A DNA stretch of 64,000 nucleotides, taken from contig JAIVEN010000010.1 of the NCBI GenBank assembly GCA_026686845.1, forward strand, positions 32,276,001-32,340,000, read 5' to 3'. Shown one piece after another: positions 11,901 through 22,025 of the stretch; the first letter of the stretch is position 1, and the number at the start of each line of letters is the position of its first letter. The notes under the pieces are model-generated. The model was given only the letters and a program-made list of their open reading frames with translations. It was not told where the DNA came from and made no database searches. This DNA comes from Adenanthera pavonina. Taxonomy: Eukaryota; Streptophyta; Magnoliopsida; Fabales; Fabaceae. A program made the position numbers and the translations under genes.

Positions 11901-12256
11901 ATGAAGCGGTGGGTTGTTTTCTGACACATTGTGGATGGAATTCCACGGTGGAAGCTGTGAGCTTAGGGGTTCCAATGGTGGGAGTTCCTCAATGGACAGA
12001 CCAACCCACCGATGCAAAGTACATAAAGGACGTGTGGAAGATAGGAGTGAAAGCTGAAGCAGATGAGAAAGGAGTTGTGAGAAGAGAAACTGTGAAGAAA
12101 TGTATAAATGAAGTGATGCAGACTGAAAGAGGAAGAGAGATGAAGAGGAATGCCATGAAATGGAAAACTTTAGCTGCAAAGGCTTGTGATGAAGGTGGAA
12201 GTACCGATAGGAATATTGATGATGTTATAGCAAGCATTGTTCCCTCTTCGAAATGA
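8989..12256 (+). CDS. UDP-glucosyltransferase, UGT74-like (two exons, intact)
   Basis: Exons 8989-9639 and 11528-12256 join in phase 0 (gag|gtcagt donor, gtag| acceptor) to give 459 residues, normal for family 1 plant UGTs. Such cytosolic enzymes move glucose from UDP-glucose to a small acceptor such as a hormone, phenolic acid or terpenoid. The N-terminal acceptor half carries FPTQGHVHP with catalytic His21 and VVYDSF with activating Asp113. The C-terminal half has VVYVSFGSL and a complete 44-residue PSPG box (residues 333-376) that starts WCPQ, includes HCGWNS and ends in Gln, which favours UDP-glucose. The PQWTDQPT(D/N)AK stretch and single intron position fit the UGT74 group. The acceptor cannot be read from sequence. 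The 1.9-kb intron carries two transposons. A candidate poly(A) signal aataaa lies at 12322. A broken duplicate lies upstream at 2052-4215. Confidence 0.93.
9738..10423. mobile_element. Non-autonomous hAT element in the UGT intron
   Basis: An exact 8-bp duplication, ctgacata, flanks the element (9730-9737 and 10424-10431), the hallmark of hAT insertion. The ends are degenerate inverted repeats: TAGCGCCGGTAAAG on the left and, reversed, TTGAGGTGGTAAAC on the right. The GC-rich subterminal regions have many cccgcc, ggcccg and gccggcc strings around an AT-rich core. No transposase remains. The matching intron of the pseudogene copy lacks it. Confidence 0.88.
10801..11115. mobile_element. Stowaway MITE (Tc1/mariner type) in the UGT intron
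   Basis: The 315-bp segment is flanked by TA on both sides (10799-10800, 11116-11117). It starts ctccctccgatattttttat and its reversed right end reads ctcccttctatcctttttat, the characteristic Stowaway terminus. It has no coding sequence, and it is absent from the matching pseudogene intron. Confidence 0.88.
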
Positions 12257-13140
12257 ATGCATTGGTGTGATCTTGTTCATTCATAAAAATTAATGCATCA
12301 GTGTGCTGGGAAAGATATAGGAATAAAAAATAGACATGGCCCCAGTACATTTAATTTCTTTTGTGTGCCACTATCTCTCCATGAATGTAAGGAAACCAAT
12401 TTAGATCTTTAGTAATATGATTTTATGATATGAAGAATTTTCTCATAGTTAATGGAATAAAATTGCAACATATGTTACCCATGTTTGATTGTACTTTATG
12501 CTTTTGTTATCTATAAATTCTATAACCACATAGATAAATAATAGGATCATGTGCACATATAATTTGAATATGAATATGAGAGAAGAGAGCCTACTAAAAC
12601 TTACCACAAATGCATAGTTAGGTCAAACTATATGTCTTGCCCTCCGATTCTTTTATTTTAGTGTTCTTTATAGTAGAAAAGCTCGCTTAGGATTGAAGAG
12701 AGGACTTAACCTTGTTTAAATGATAGTTTTACCACGTCCACTTACTATAAGATCTTGATAAAATACAATTGCTCACACCTTTTTTTTTTTTTGTTGCATA
12801 CCAGACTTCTAGATTAAAACTGTGTGTCTAGCTCATTAACTTTATGATTATTAAAATAATATTGGGATTTGATATCTTAATGGATCGTTGTTAATTTCTA
12901 TTTAGAAAATACAAAATTAATGTGAGTCCACAAATGAAATATTTATAAAATTTGTTCACATTCTCACACTTGGGCTACATTAATTTTAATTTTGAAAATT
13001 TATTTTATTTTGTAAAACAACTCTTCATTAATTAACAACTAAAAACTTTAGTTTGTATACATCTTTTAAAAATAATCCATTACATGGCATAGAAAATCGA
13101 TCTGGTCCTTATCTCTATTTCCTGTCCTCATGATTTAGCA
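12257..13140. other. UGT 3' flank, no gene seen
   Basis: Contains the UGT 3' untranslated region (aataaa at 12322-12327) and then AT-rich spacer. No ORF with recognisable similarity on either strand. Confidence 0.6.
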
Positions 13141-13144
13141 TTAG

Positions 13145-13420
13145 TTAATATTATCTCTGTCCCTTAATATAAGGAACAAAGAATAAAATCACATAAAGAA
13201 AGAAAAGCAATTAGAATCACTAATTTGTTAGAAATGTAAAATAATTTTGAAAAAAATTTCTCATTTAATGTTAAATAGTAACTTTTATACCATATAATTA
13301 ATAAGAATGATTTGTAATTTGCATTAAATTAATTAAAGATATTTAAAAAAAATTAAATACACTGGATAATTTTTTTTAGTTTCTTATATTTTGAATTAAG
13401 AAAAAAATTTAAATATATGT
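13145..13420. repeat. Possible decayed Stowaway-like MITE
   Basis: The left end ctctgtcccttaatataag resembles a Stowaway terminus, and near the right end cttatattttgaattaag is roughly its inverse. The centre is AT-rich and non-coding. Termini are too degraded to confirm a TA duplication. Confidence 0.35.
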
Positions 13421-13437
13421 TATAATAAGAAAGTTAG

Positions 13438-13812
13438 GGCCTATTTCATAAGATCCCAATTATTGAGGCATCAGAGTACCTAGAACCCAACTTGACCAAA
13501 TAGAGTAAATGTGTGTTGGTATTGACTTATGTAGAAGTGATTATAAAGATAACTACTTATTTGTAATAGATTATGAGAATAAGTAATTATGTCAAAAGTA
13601 ATTTGTGGTTGAATATTTTTACCCTATAAGTAATTTTGAGAAAAAAATATATTTAAATTTGGATAGTTTAAGTGATTATTGGCTGTATAATAAGAAAAAA
13701 AGTGAAATAAGTAATTATAGAGAATAATTGATTATCACAAATAAAAAAAATAATGTATAACAATAATTATTTAAATAGCTATAAGTTATTATCTTATTTT
13801 TCGGTGCATTTG
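13438..13812. repeat. Possible Tourist-type MITE related to the PIF element
   Basis: The segment has repeated aagtgattat, ataagtaattat and aagtaattttgag blocks like the subterminal repeats at the right end of the PIF/Harbinger element (21300-21365). No coding sequence. Relationship to that element is inference from these shared subterminal strings. Confidence 0.4.
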
Positions 13813-13869
13813 AGTATTGATCAATATAATTATTATTTTTTCCATGGGCACTTGTTTTAATGAATTTAT

Positions 13870-14440
13870 CATTGTTGTTAAAATCGAACCAGACCGGCCG
13901 GTCTGACCGGTCGGATCAGGAACCGGTACTTGGTCCGGTCCGGTCACAGTACTCAACTGGTACTGTTCAGAACCGGTCCAAAACCGGTGAAATCGGCCTT
14001 GAACCGGTAGAACTGGTTTTGAACCGGTTTGAACCGGTTCTGCATGATTTTTTTTTCAAATTTTTTTAAAAAATTCTTTTTTATTTTTAAGATAAAATAA
14101 CATCATTTTTAGTGTAAAATATGTTTTTTTATATATTATAATATTATACAAGCATTATTATGATATATAACTAATAAAAATTATATATTTACTTAATAAA
14201 TAATAAATAAAAAATTATTAATTTATTATTTTGAATTCAAAATATAATTATAGATGAATATTAGTTTATTTAAATTAAAATATTGAGTTATAAAACTTAT
14301 TAATAATTTATTTATGGTGAATAATATATTGATAATTCAATATTATTTAGTTTAAGATTTTAATTAAATTATAAAATTTATTTAAATTTATATTATTTAT
14401 TTTAAATATATTATTTTAATCATTATCCGTCTAACTCTAA
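13870..14440 (+). mobile_element. accggt-family element, clearest head copy
   Basis: Starts CATTGTTGTTAAAATCGAAC and runs into a very regular GC-rich head (13885-14040) built of aaccggt, gaccggtc and gaaccggtt strings, followed by an AT-rich body. The body end (14350-14427) matches window bases 1-79, which tie this copy to the one next to the UGT pseudogene. The tail present in that copy is not recognisable here, so this copy is probably truncated. The ORF across the head is a product of the repeat and not a gene. Confidence 0.6.
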
Positions 14441-15059
14441 TTTAACATTAATTAAACTATTAAATCTAACTAGTTACATTCTCGATTGAATGTGCGGTCC
14501 TATTATGAAATCATTGGAATTTATACAGGCACTAAGGATGCGCCGAAACACGAGAGGTGGTTGTTATACACGCAACCTGCCGATTGCCCCACTGCCACAA
14601 TGATCCCTGTAGCTTCCGAAAATATTGAAAAGATTTTTTACTTTCTAGAAAAAATTTCAACATGAAATCATAAGCTTCGCTGTACAACCAGCAATGATGG
14701 AGTAAACTCTAGGATGCTTGGCTGGATAGGGTTTAGGGGATAAGGTCTAGAACGTATGGTAAAGAGGCTATGTTACTTAAGTGATCTCAAATCAAACAGG
14801 AGCAAGAAGCACTTTTTTTCTCATTTTTAGATGAAAAAGAGAGGAAAAGACGGGAAAATAATACTCATTTTTTTTTATTTGATTTCAAAAAAAAAAAAAG
14901 GTAGAAAATTTTGTCTTGACTAAAAAAAAATAAAGGTAGAAAATTTTTTCTTTTCTTTCTTTCAAATTCTCTCAAAAAACCAGAGATAGGATAAATATGA
15001 AGCTATACTGAATACTCATTAAAAGAATTTACCCAAATGCTGGATGCTACTTATCATTA
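14441..15059. other. No gene seen
   Basis: Mixed-composition spacer with poly(A)-rich patches near 14880 and 14920. No recognisable coding similarity or RNA gene. Confidence 0.5.
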
Positions 15060-15440
15060 TTTTCATGATTCAAATTCACCCAACCCATGATTGAACTTGT
15101 TCCTATCACTTTAAGGACATTAATACCACCACATTTTTTTTTAGTAAATCAATATATCAATATTAATATAAAATATATAATTTATGGCAAATCTTACTAT
15201 TTACAAAACACTCATAGTATAATTTATTCCTCTTGAATCCTTGTAATTTAGGTCTCCTTTAAGCTATTATTTTCCTTGTTTATAAAAAAATGAAAAATTC
15301 AACAACTCGCTGTATCTTTCAAGTTAATTTTAAGACTCATTCGATAGGTAAAATATTAATAATAAACAATAAAAATACATTCGTGTTTTATGAAAAAAGA
15401 AAAAAAGCAAAAGAAAATTAAATAAAAAATAACATGAATT
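15060..15440 (+). repeat. Interspersed repeat, copy 1 (see 31550-32290)
   Basis: Shares blocks in the same order and orientation with 31550-32290: ttgaacttgttcctatcact, a taaatcaatatatcaatatt block, tataatttatggcaa, aatttaggtctcctt and tatctttcaagttaa. No ORF. Nature unknown. Confidence 0.6.
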
Positions 15441-15809
15441 CAATAAAAAATGAAATGGAATTTATCTAAAACATGAAATAACTAGAAAAAAAATCCTGTT
15501 ACTGTTAAGGAAATATGAACATTAAGATAACCGGAATAGTAATTCTATAGGTGAAATCTGAATAGAAATTAAATATTACAATAACAAATATTTAAAAAAA
15601 ATTTAAAAATTTAAGCTAACATGAAAAATAAGAAATTTAATTTTCTATAGAAATTATAAGAAATCTAAACTGTTTACCAAAAAAATAAATAAGAAATCTA
15701 AACTGAAAATATTACATGACGAATAAGAACAACCATTGCATGATTGCAATACAAGAAAAATATTTGTGAAGTTTATAAGTTGCTCCTTTCACAATGAGAT
15801 GCATACCAA

Positions 15810-15849
15810 ATAATAATAATAATAATAATGATGATGATGATGATGATAT
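15810..15849. repeat. Microsatellite (aat)n then (gat)n
   Basis: A run of about seven aat units passes directly into about six gat units. A compound trinucleotide repeat of this kind is likely to vary in length between individuals. Confidence 0.9.
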
Positions 15850-16906
15850 AAAAACTATTGATTAAAATTCTATTTTTTATAATCTTAATATTTTTTGAAG
15901 TAAACAAAATATAAAATAAAGATTGTTTTAATTAATCACTAATTATTTAAATAATGTTTTAAAAAATAAATTATATTTAAATCCTCTAAATTAAAGCAAG
16001 ATAATTCAGTCTTTGTCTTAAAAATGATCCACATTTACCCGTTTTGCCCTTTTTAGGTCAACTACATGTGTTATTCAGTGACACATTAATTGCGAGATTG
16101 GGTGTTTCCTGCCATCCTCACTCTTGCCTTGGGAGGAAACAATTTTTTATTTTTTAAAATTAAATACAGTACATGAAAAAAAAAAATGTCCTAGACTCAT
16201 GCATATTTGTATTTGCGCAGATTTTATCATTTTAATGCTGAAATGTAGAAACTATATCTCCACAATTATACTGCAGTCATACAATTTTATAATTACAAAA
16301 AAATAATTACAACAATACAAACTGCATAAGTGCATGACTATATATAGGCATATATAGGAAACATATTGTATCATCTATATTTTTTAAAATTAAAAATATA
16401 ATAATACTAATTTCGTGCCACGACGGACACCCCCATTCAATTTAATGAGGTCGGTTGTTTAGTTTGATATCATCTTTTAATTTTCAGCTAAAATACAATT
16501 TGTGTAAAAAAGTTAATTAACATTTCTAATTTCATATTATGATTTAAATGGCTTTCTCATGCTAAAAGTTTAATATCAACTTATTTTATATGATGATACA
16601 TTGTATAATACAATATACAATAATAATATGCGTTTTTCAGACAAAAGATTGTCACAATTATATTTTTTAAACTTCTTATACATAGTATTAATCTATCTAT
16701 ATACACACAGACTATACACCCCCAAATTACCATTATTTTATTACATATTTTGAAAATTTGCACTTTTTCTTAATTCTTGTATTTGTCCGTTTATCTAAAA
16801 TTCATTCACATCTTTTTTTTTAATAAAAAAATTCAAACATATGAAGAAATGATTGGAGGTTGTTATGATGTGATCATTTTACTAATGTTTTTGTAAATAT
16901 TGTTAA
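15850..16906. other. No gene seen
   Basis: AT-rich spacer with only short, low-complexity open frames. No domain or RNA gene was recognised on either strand. Confidence 0.5.
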
Positions 16907-17040
16907 GTATAGATCTTACATTATAATTTTTCTTTATTTTATATGAAAATTATATTTTATGTTTATATTTCATTTATTTATTTTCAAAGTTTAAAAAAAG
17001 TTCATTTACTCAATTTTTACTATTTTAAAAAGCAAAACAC
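16907..17040 (+). repeat. Dispersed ~130-bp repeat, copy 1 (see 29096)
   Basis: Closely matches 29096-29228: both contain tatagatcttacattataat, atatgaaaattatatttta and tcaatttttactattttaaa. Here it lies just before the PIF element; the other copy follows a UGT-leader-like stretch. Confidence 0.75.
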
Positions 17041-17539
17041 ACTTGGTTGTTGGTAATTTGGTTTGGTTAGATATGGTTGGTTTAAGGGCTCGTTTAGTTC
17101 TTAGTGCTGTTTGGATTTACATATTAAATGCTTATGGGTTAAAAAAAAGCACTTATTTAATAACTTCCCAAACACCAACCAGAATTACATAATTGCTTAT
17201 CCCAAAATAAGCTCGATTGAATTAAGCTGGCTGTGGTAGCTTTTCCATAATCACTTTTGCAAAAAATATGACCGTTGGACGCATTAAATGAGCTCTTAAC
17301 TTTTTTATCAACCCATTTGACCAAAACCGCCCCCACCTTTCCTTTTGTCTCGCATCAGTCTTCTTCTTCGGCCATTTGCTCCCCAGCCACCATCGATGTT
17401 TTGCTCGGTTCTTTTTCTGCTTGGATTGTCACTGCCTTCAACAGTGGTCGGCCTCCTACAAACTCCTCCGTAGCTGTCGTCCTCTGTTCTCCTTCGGTTA
17501 TCACCACGTCAAACCCCCATCAGCCGCCTGCAAACTCCC

Positions 17540-17780
17540 TCACGGCCGTCCTCTGCTTTCTCGTTCCTTTCTCACCATCGTGTCTCAGATCCGGTCAATC
17601 TCACGGCCACAGTCATCCAAAAAATCACACTCTGCCTTGACCTCTCTTCCTCGTCATCGCCGTGAACTCTGCCTTCTCTTAGATTTCTGACCACCGCGTC
17701 TCAGAACCACTCGGCCTTGCCACCACAGTCATCCAATGGTACTCTGCCTTGTCCTCTGTTTCTCATCCTTGCCGTGAACT
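17540..17780 (+). repeat. Two tandem ~110-bp copies in the PIF 5' region
   Basis: The blocks gtctcag, acagtcatccaa, ctctgcctt(g) and gccgtgaact appear in order twice, at about 17575-17670 and 17692-17780. The region is unusually GC-rich for the window and lies in the leader before the transposon's first gene. No convincing ORF. Confidence 0.6.
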
Positions 17781-18431
17781 GTCGTCAGTGTTTGGAGAAT
17801 CATGCGAGGCACTTCCCGGCGTTATCACTGTAGGTGCCTTCAATCTTTGGATATGGGACATACGGTATATTCTAGTAACAATATTGCTTGATCTGACGGA
17901 GTTGGACTTAAATCCGTGTATTCGTCCTCCATATAAACCTGATTTCCCCTGATCTGATATGTCTCATACTCCAATACGATTTGCTTGCAGCTCCATCATC
18001 TTCCGTGGGTCTGTTGCCTCATGCTGTGTCTGCGACCTCAGTGGATGTGCTTGCTGTGTGAGTACCCTCTGTCCTGCCCTCTCTTTCAGTTCTGCTCTAT
18101 GCTAAAAATAAACCAAACTGTAATGGCTTGCTTGGTGGGTGTGCTTGCTCGGTGTCCTAAAGTTGGTTGTTTTTTGATATACATTACTAGTTATTGGAGT
18201 GTAGTTCGATTTGAAGATTTGCATCTCAACTCTTTTCTGATTTTACTATCCTCGTTATGTGCTTTTATTGGCTGTCATTTTATTTTGTTGCAATGGTATG
18301 CTAGATTCTTACCTTCTTTGGTAAGTAGTACATGGATTCCCAAATGTACAAAAATTGATTATCAGTTGATTGTGTTTTTAGGTGTTATAAAAGTGTTGGA
18401 TTCTTTTGCTGAACTTTTTGTTAATAGAGTC

Positions 18432-19454
18432 ATGAGTAATGATAAGGTGAAAGCAACTTGGGACATGAATGTAACTGAGATTTTGATCAAATTATGTGTG
18501 GAACAAGTCCAAAAAGGGCAGCGGTTGGGCAGTAGTCTAAATAAAACTGGATGGGTTGCTGTTATTGCTGGGTTTAAGGAAAAGACTGGCAGAAATTACA
18601 CTAGGGCACAGCTTAAGAATGGGTTGGATGTCCTTAGAAAAGATTGGACTTTATGGTGTAAGATGCTCGAGAAAGAGTCAGGTGTAGGGTGGCTTCCTGG
18701 GCAACAAACTATTGATGCATCTGATTCATGGTGGGAGAAAAAGATATCGGTATGTAATTTAGTTTATTTGATGTTATAATATGCTTAGTTTACTGAACTT
18801 TTGTGTAATATGTTAGACTAATTATAAGTAAATCTGCAGGAAAATCCAGAATATAAGAAATTCAGACATAGAGGACTTCAATTTGAGGATGAATTAACAA
18901 TATTATTTAGAAGTGTAGTGGCAAGTGGGGTGCATGCATGGACACCATCATCAGGGACATTACCTGATGATGTTGGAGAGGATGATGATGTGTACCGTCC
19001 ATGTGTAGACCTATAGGAGGGATCAGGAGATAGTGAAGAAGATCTCGGTAACGATACATGTAGACAAAGTGCTGGAGTGAGTAGTGAGTTTGGGGATCTG
19101 AACTTGAACACTTCCCAAGGACACTCCAGTGAAAGAAGCATCGGCAAGAGGAAGAGGATGGGACCTTCAGAAGGAAGGAAAAAACATAAAGCCACTAATA
19201 CAGGGCAGATAGTTGATGCTATCAGTAGGATTGCTGATGCACAGGAATCGCGAGGAAAACAGAAGGCTGCAACATCTATGGGTGAAGTTATGGCTCAATT
19301 AAGTTCAATAGAGGCTATCTATAGTGATATTGACTGGTATTCCAAATGCTGTGAAGTCCTTTCAGACCCCACCAAAAGGGATATTTTTGTACATTTAAGA
19401 CATGATGAGGAAAGATTGTTGACCTGGTTAAAGCTTACTGCATCTAGAATTTAG
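18432..19454 (+). pseudogene. PIF/Harbinger ORF1, Myb/SANT-like DNA-binding protein (stopped)
   Basis: Exons 18432-18749 and 18840-19454 join in phase 0 across a 90-bp intron (tcg|gtatgt, ctgcag|). The N-terminal ~100 residues match the plant Myb/SANT-like (Myb_DNA-bind_3) fold: spaced Trp and hydrophobic residues with stretches such as FKEKTGRNYTRAQLKNGLD and LRKDWTLW. The middle is acidic and the next part basic (KRKRMGPSEGRKKHK, a likely nuclear signal). The C-terminal helix-rich end runs to HDEERLLTWLKLTASR. I take ATG 18432 because upstream sequence looks like leader or intron. An in-frame TAG at 19014-19016 truncates it. In this superfamily the partner protein binds DNA and supports transposase import or activity (known for Pong/Harbinger; inferred here). 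Confidence 0.8.
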
Positions 19455-19709
19455 GGCATTGAACTGTAGTTTTAAATGTGACTTGTAGAGTTGCTATTAG
19501 GATGTTCAACTTTCTTGCTAATTTAGGATGTTCAACTTTGTTATATTAGGTTGCTTGTTGTGCTTTTGTTATAAATGTGACTTGGATATTTGCCTACTTT
19601 AGATTGAAATATAATTTTAGTTCACAACTTTTTTATAAAGAATTATGAAGAGCATAATGTTTTCTAAATATTTACTTTAATATTTCACCTTCCAGGTTTG
19701 AAGAGTTAA

Positions 19710-20975
19710 ATGGGAGACTCAGACTTATCTGAAGACGATTTTAATGAAGTTGCAAACGTCACTGCATTAGTTGGGTTGTATGCGGTAAAACATTTATGTA
19801 AGGAGCCTCGAAGAACTAGTGAATATACAGGTCATGTGTGGGTAAATGAAATTTTAGAAGGTCATCCTATTCGTTGTTATGAGATGTTTCGTCTGGAAAA
19901 GAATGTATTTTATCAACTTTGCAATGAATTGGTCGAAGAACATGGGTTAAAGGGAACTAGGAGAATGGGGGTGCAAGAAATGCTTGCCATTTTTTTGAAC
20001 ATAATTGGACATGTGGTTGGAAATAGGATGCTATAAGAGAGATTTCAACACTCAGGAGAAACTATAAGTAGACATTTCCATCGAGTCTTAGTGGCTTGTC
20101 TTAGACTAGCAACAAAATATATTAAGCCCAAAGATAATAGATTTCGTGGTATACCATCAAAAATACGGCTTGATAAGTGATATTGGCCGGTTTTCAAAAA
20201 TGCTATAGGAGCTATTGATGGTACTCATATCCCATGTGTTGTTGCTCCTAGTAAACAACTGAGATTTATTGGAAGAAAAGGATATCCAACACAAAACATA
20301 ATAGCTGTATGTGATTGGGGCATGTGCTTTACTTTTGTGTTAGCTGGATGGGAAGGCACCGCACATGATGCTCGTGTTTTTGATAATGCCATCACAACGG
20401 CTTCCATGAATTTCCCGCACCCACCTGAAGGTATGTTTCTTATTAATACCCTTATCTATTATTGAGTTGTCATTACAAATGTTTGACAATATTTCCATTG
20501 ACTATTAGGTAAATATTATTTGGTGGATGCTGGTTATTCAACACCAACCGAATATCTTGGTCCATATAAACGTGAACGCTACCACATTCCAGATTTTTGG
20601 CGTTCCTCTGGATATGCGAACAATAATGAACGATTTAATTATTACCATTCCAGTTTAAGATGCACCATAGAAAGGTCTTTTGGAGTTTGGAAGAACAGAT
20701 TTCCAATTTTACATCGCATGCCTAGTTACAAATTTCAAACACAAGTTCAGATAGTATGTGCAACAATGGCTATACACAACTTCATTAGAAATAATTCCCA
20801 AACAGATTCTGAATTCTTACGATTTGAAACTGAAGATGTGATTCAGCAAGATGGTAATGATGGTGATGAGTATCAATCCTCATCCGGAAGTTCAACTATG
20901 ACATCCTCAAGAGAAATGGATTATATTCGTGATTTACTTAGAGATCAAATTGTCCAATCTTTACAAGACAATTAG
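19710..20975 (+). pseudogene. PIF/Harbinger transposase, HARBI1-like DDE nuclease (stopped)
   Basis: Exons 19710-20430 and 20509-20975, separated by a 78-bp intron in phase 1 (gaag|gtatgt, attag|gtaaa). The protein has an N-terminal helix-turn-helix-like region (around EMFRLEKNVFYQLC and RMGVQEMLAIFL) and then the DDE_Tnp_4 nuclease: GAIDGTHIP gives the first Asp, VDAGYSTP the second and CTIERSFGVWKNRF the Glu, so all three catalytic residues remain. The reading frame is broken by TAA at 20034-20036 and TGA at 20178-20180. The C-terminus is acidic and Ser-rich. It would cut and join the element ends with the ORF1 partner, but this copy cannot make a full protein. Confidence 0.92.
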
Positions 20976-21390
20976 TTATGTATAATTATTTTTTAATATT
21001 AAACTTTAGTATTTTTTATTTTTAATTTAATATGTATACTGACAATTCTAGTTATGTAATATTTTCATATTATTTATAAATTAGAATTTTACATACAAAA
21101 CTATTAAAATTCTATCCCATTACATAATATTATTATGTATAAATGATTCATTTATAAAAAAAGTAGTATTATTTAAAGACCAGGGGCATTTAAGACATTT
21201 TAAGTCATTATCTATCCAAAAGTGATTTTGAGCATCTTTATCCAAACACAATCAATTATGGAAAATCACTTTTAAGTTTAACTTATCCAAACACAAATCA
21301 TTTTTTTCATAATCACTTATTCTTATAATCACTTATACATAATCACTTATTCTTATAATCACTTATGGAAAAGCTAATTCAAACACACTA

Positions 21391-21965
21391 TTAGTTGATT
21401 AAAAATGAGTTTTGGTAGAATTGGTTCTATAACGCAGTTATGATAAAAATTGGTTTTGAACTAATGTATTTATGTTTGGATGATTTATTTGAAAATTGAT
21501 TTTGACAAAACTCATAATTTTTCTTTAAATTGGGTTTAAACTCTATCCCATGATTAATTTAATTTACTTGGACTAAAATTTAATCTGTATTTATTTAATT
21601 AAGAACATAATATATGTGATGTAACATTTTATTACAGGTTGTAGTCCATGAAAAATAAAATTTTGAAGAAACATTTTAGTCATTAGGAGAAATTTGTCGA
21701 AATTTTTTTTTAATTTTTTTAATTTTTCTCATTTTTATTGATATATTTTTATTTAACTTTAAAATAAATACAGGTAAAAATAAAAAATTTGAACAGAGAA
21801 GCAGGATGACATCTCCATATGATGGAACCTATTTCAAGTGGAAGAATTGGTTAGCAATGGGATTTTCAAAAATAGCCAAATATCATTTCAGTTGGAACAA
21901 ACTCATTTTTAAAGCAAAACATGGGTTGGAACAGGGAGCCACAAACACAATCTCGGTTTCAAACA
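21391..21965 (+). repeat. Unclassified interspersed repeat, copy 2
   Basis: Aligns with the reverse complement of 5545-6110 over most of its length. It begins immediately at the right end of the PIF element and its far end adjoins the LINE poly(A) tail, so both larger elements inserted beside or into this repeat or share a preferred neighbourhood. Confidence 0.65.
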
Positions 21966-22025
21966 CCCTCACACCTTTTTATTTTTTTTTTTTTATACTA
22001 AGAGGAGGTAAAAACCTCAAAAACA

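Larger units (their letters stand above)
17102..21390 (+). mobile_element. PIF/Harbinger transposon, two genes, both interrupted
   Basis: The left end TAGTGCTGTTTGGATTT and reversed right end TAGTGTGTTTGAATT are imperfect terminal inverted repeats. A TTA is found beside or within a few bases of each end (17101-17103, 21391-21393), the usual 3-bp target for this superfamily, though boundaries are uncertain by two bases. Inside, on one strand, are a Myb/SANT-like gene (18432-19454) and a DDE transposase gene (19710-20975), the standard pair for plant PIF/Pong elements. Near the right end (21297-21365) a cataatcacttattctt unit is repeated. Three in-frame stops make it non-autonomous now. Confidence 0.85.

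Noticed and set aside
13860..14069. 69-codon ORF over the accggt head
   Set aside because: It only reads the palindromic repeat and has no domain or independent support.
17985..18431. Long N-terminal extension of the Myb/SANT-like ORF
   Set aside because: The predicted residues are hydrophobic and without similarity, and an acceptor-like site lies just before ATG 18432. It is more likely leader or intron.
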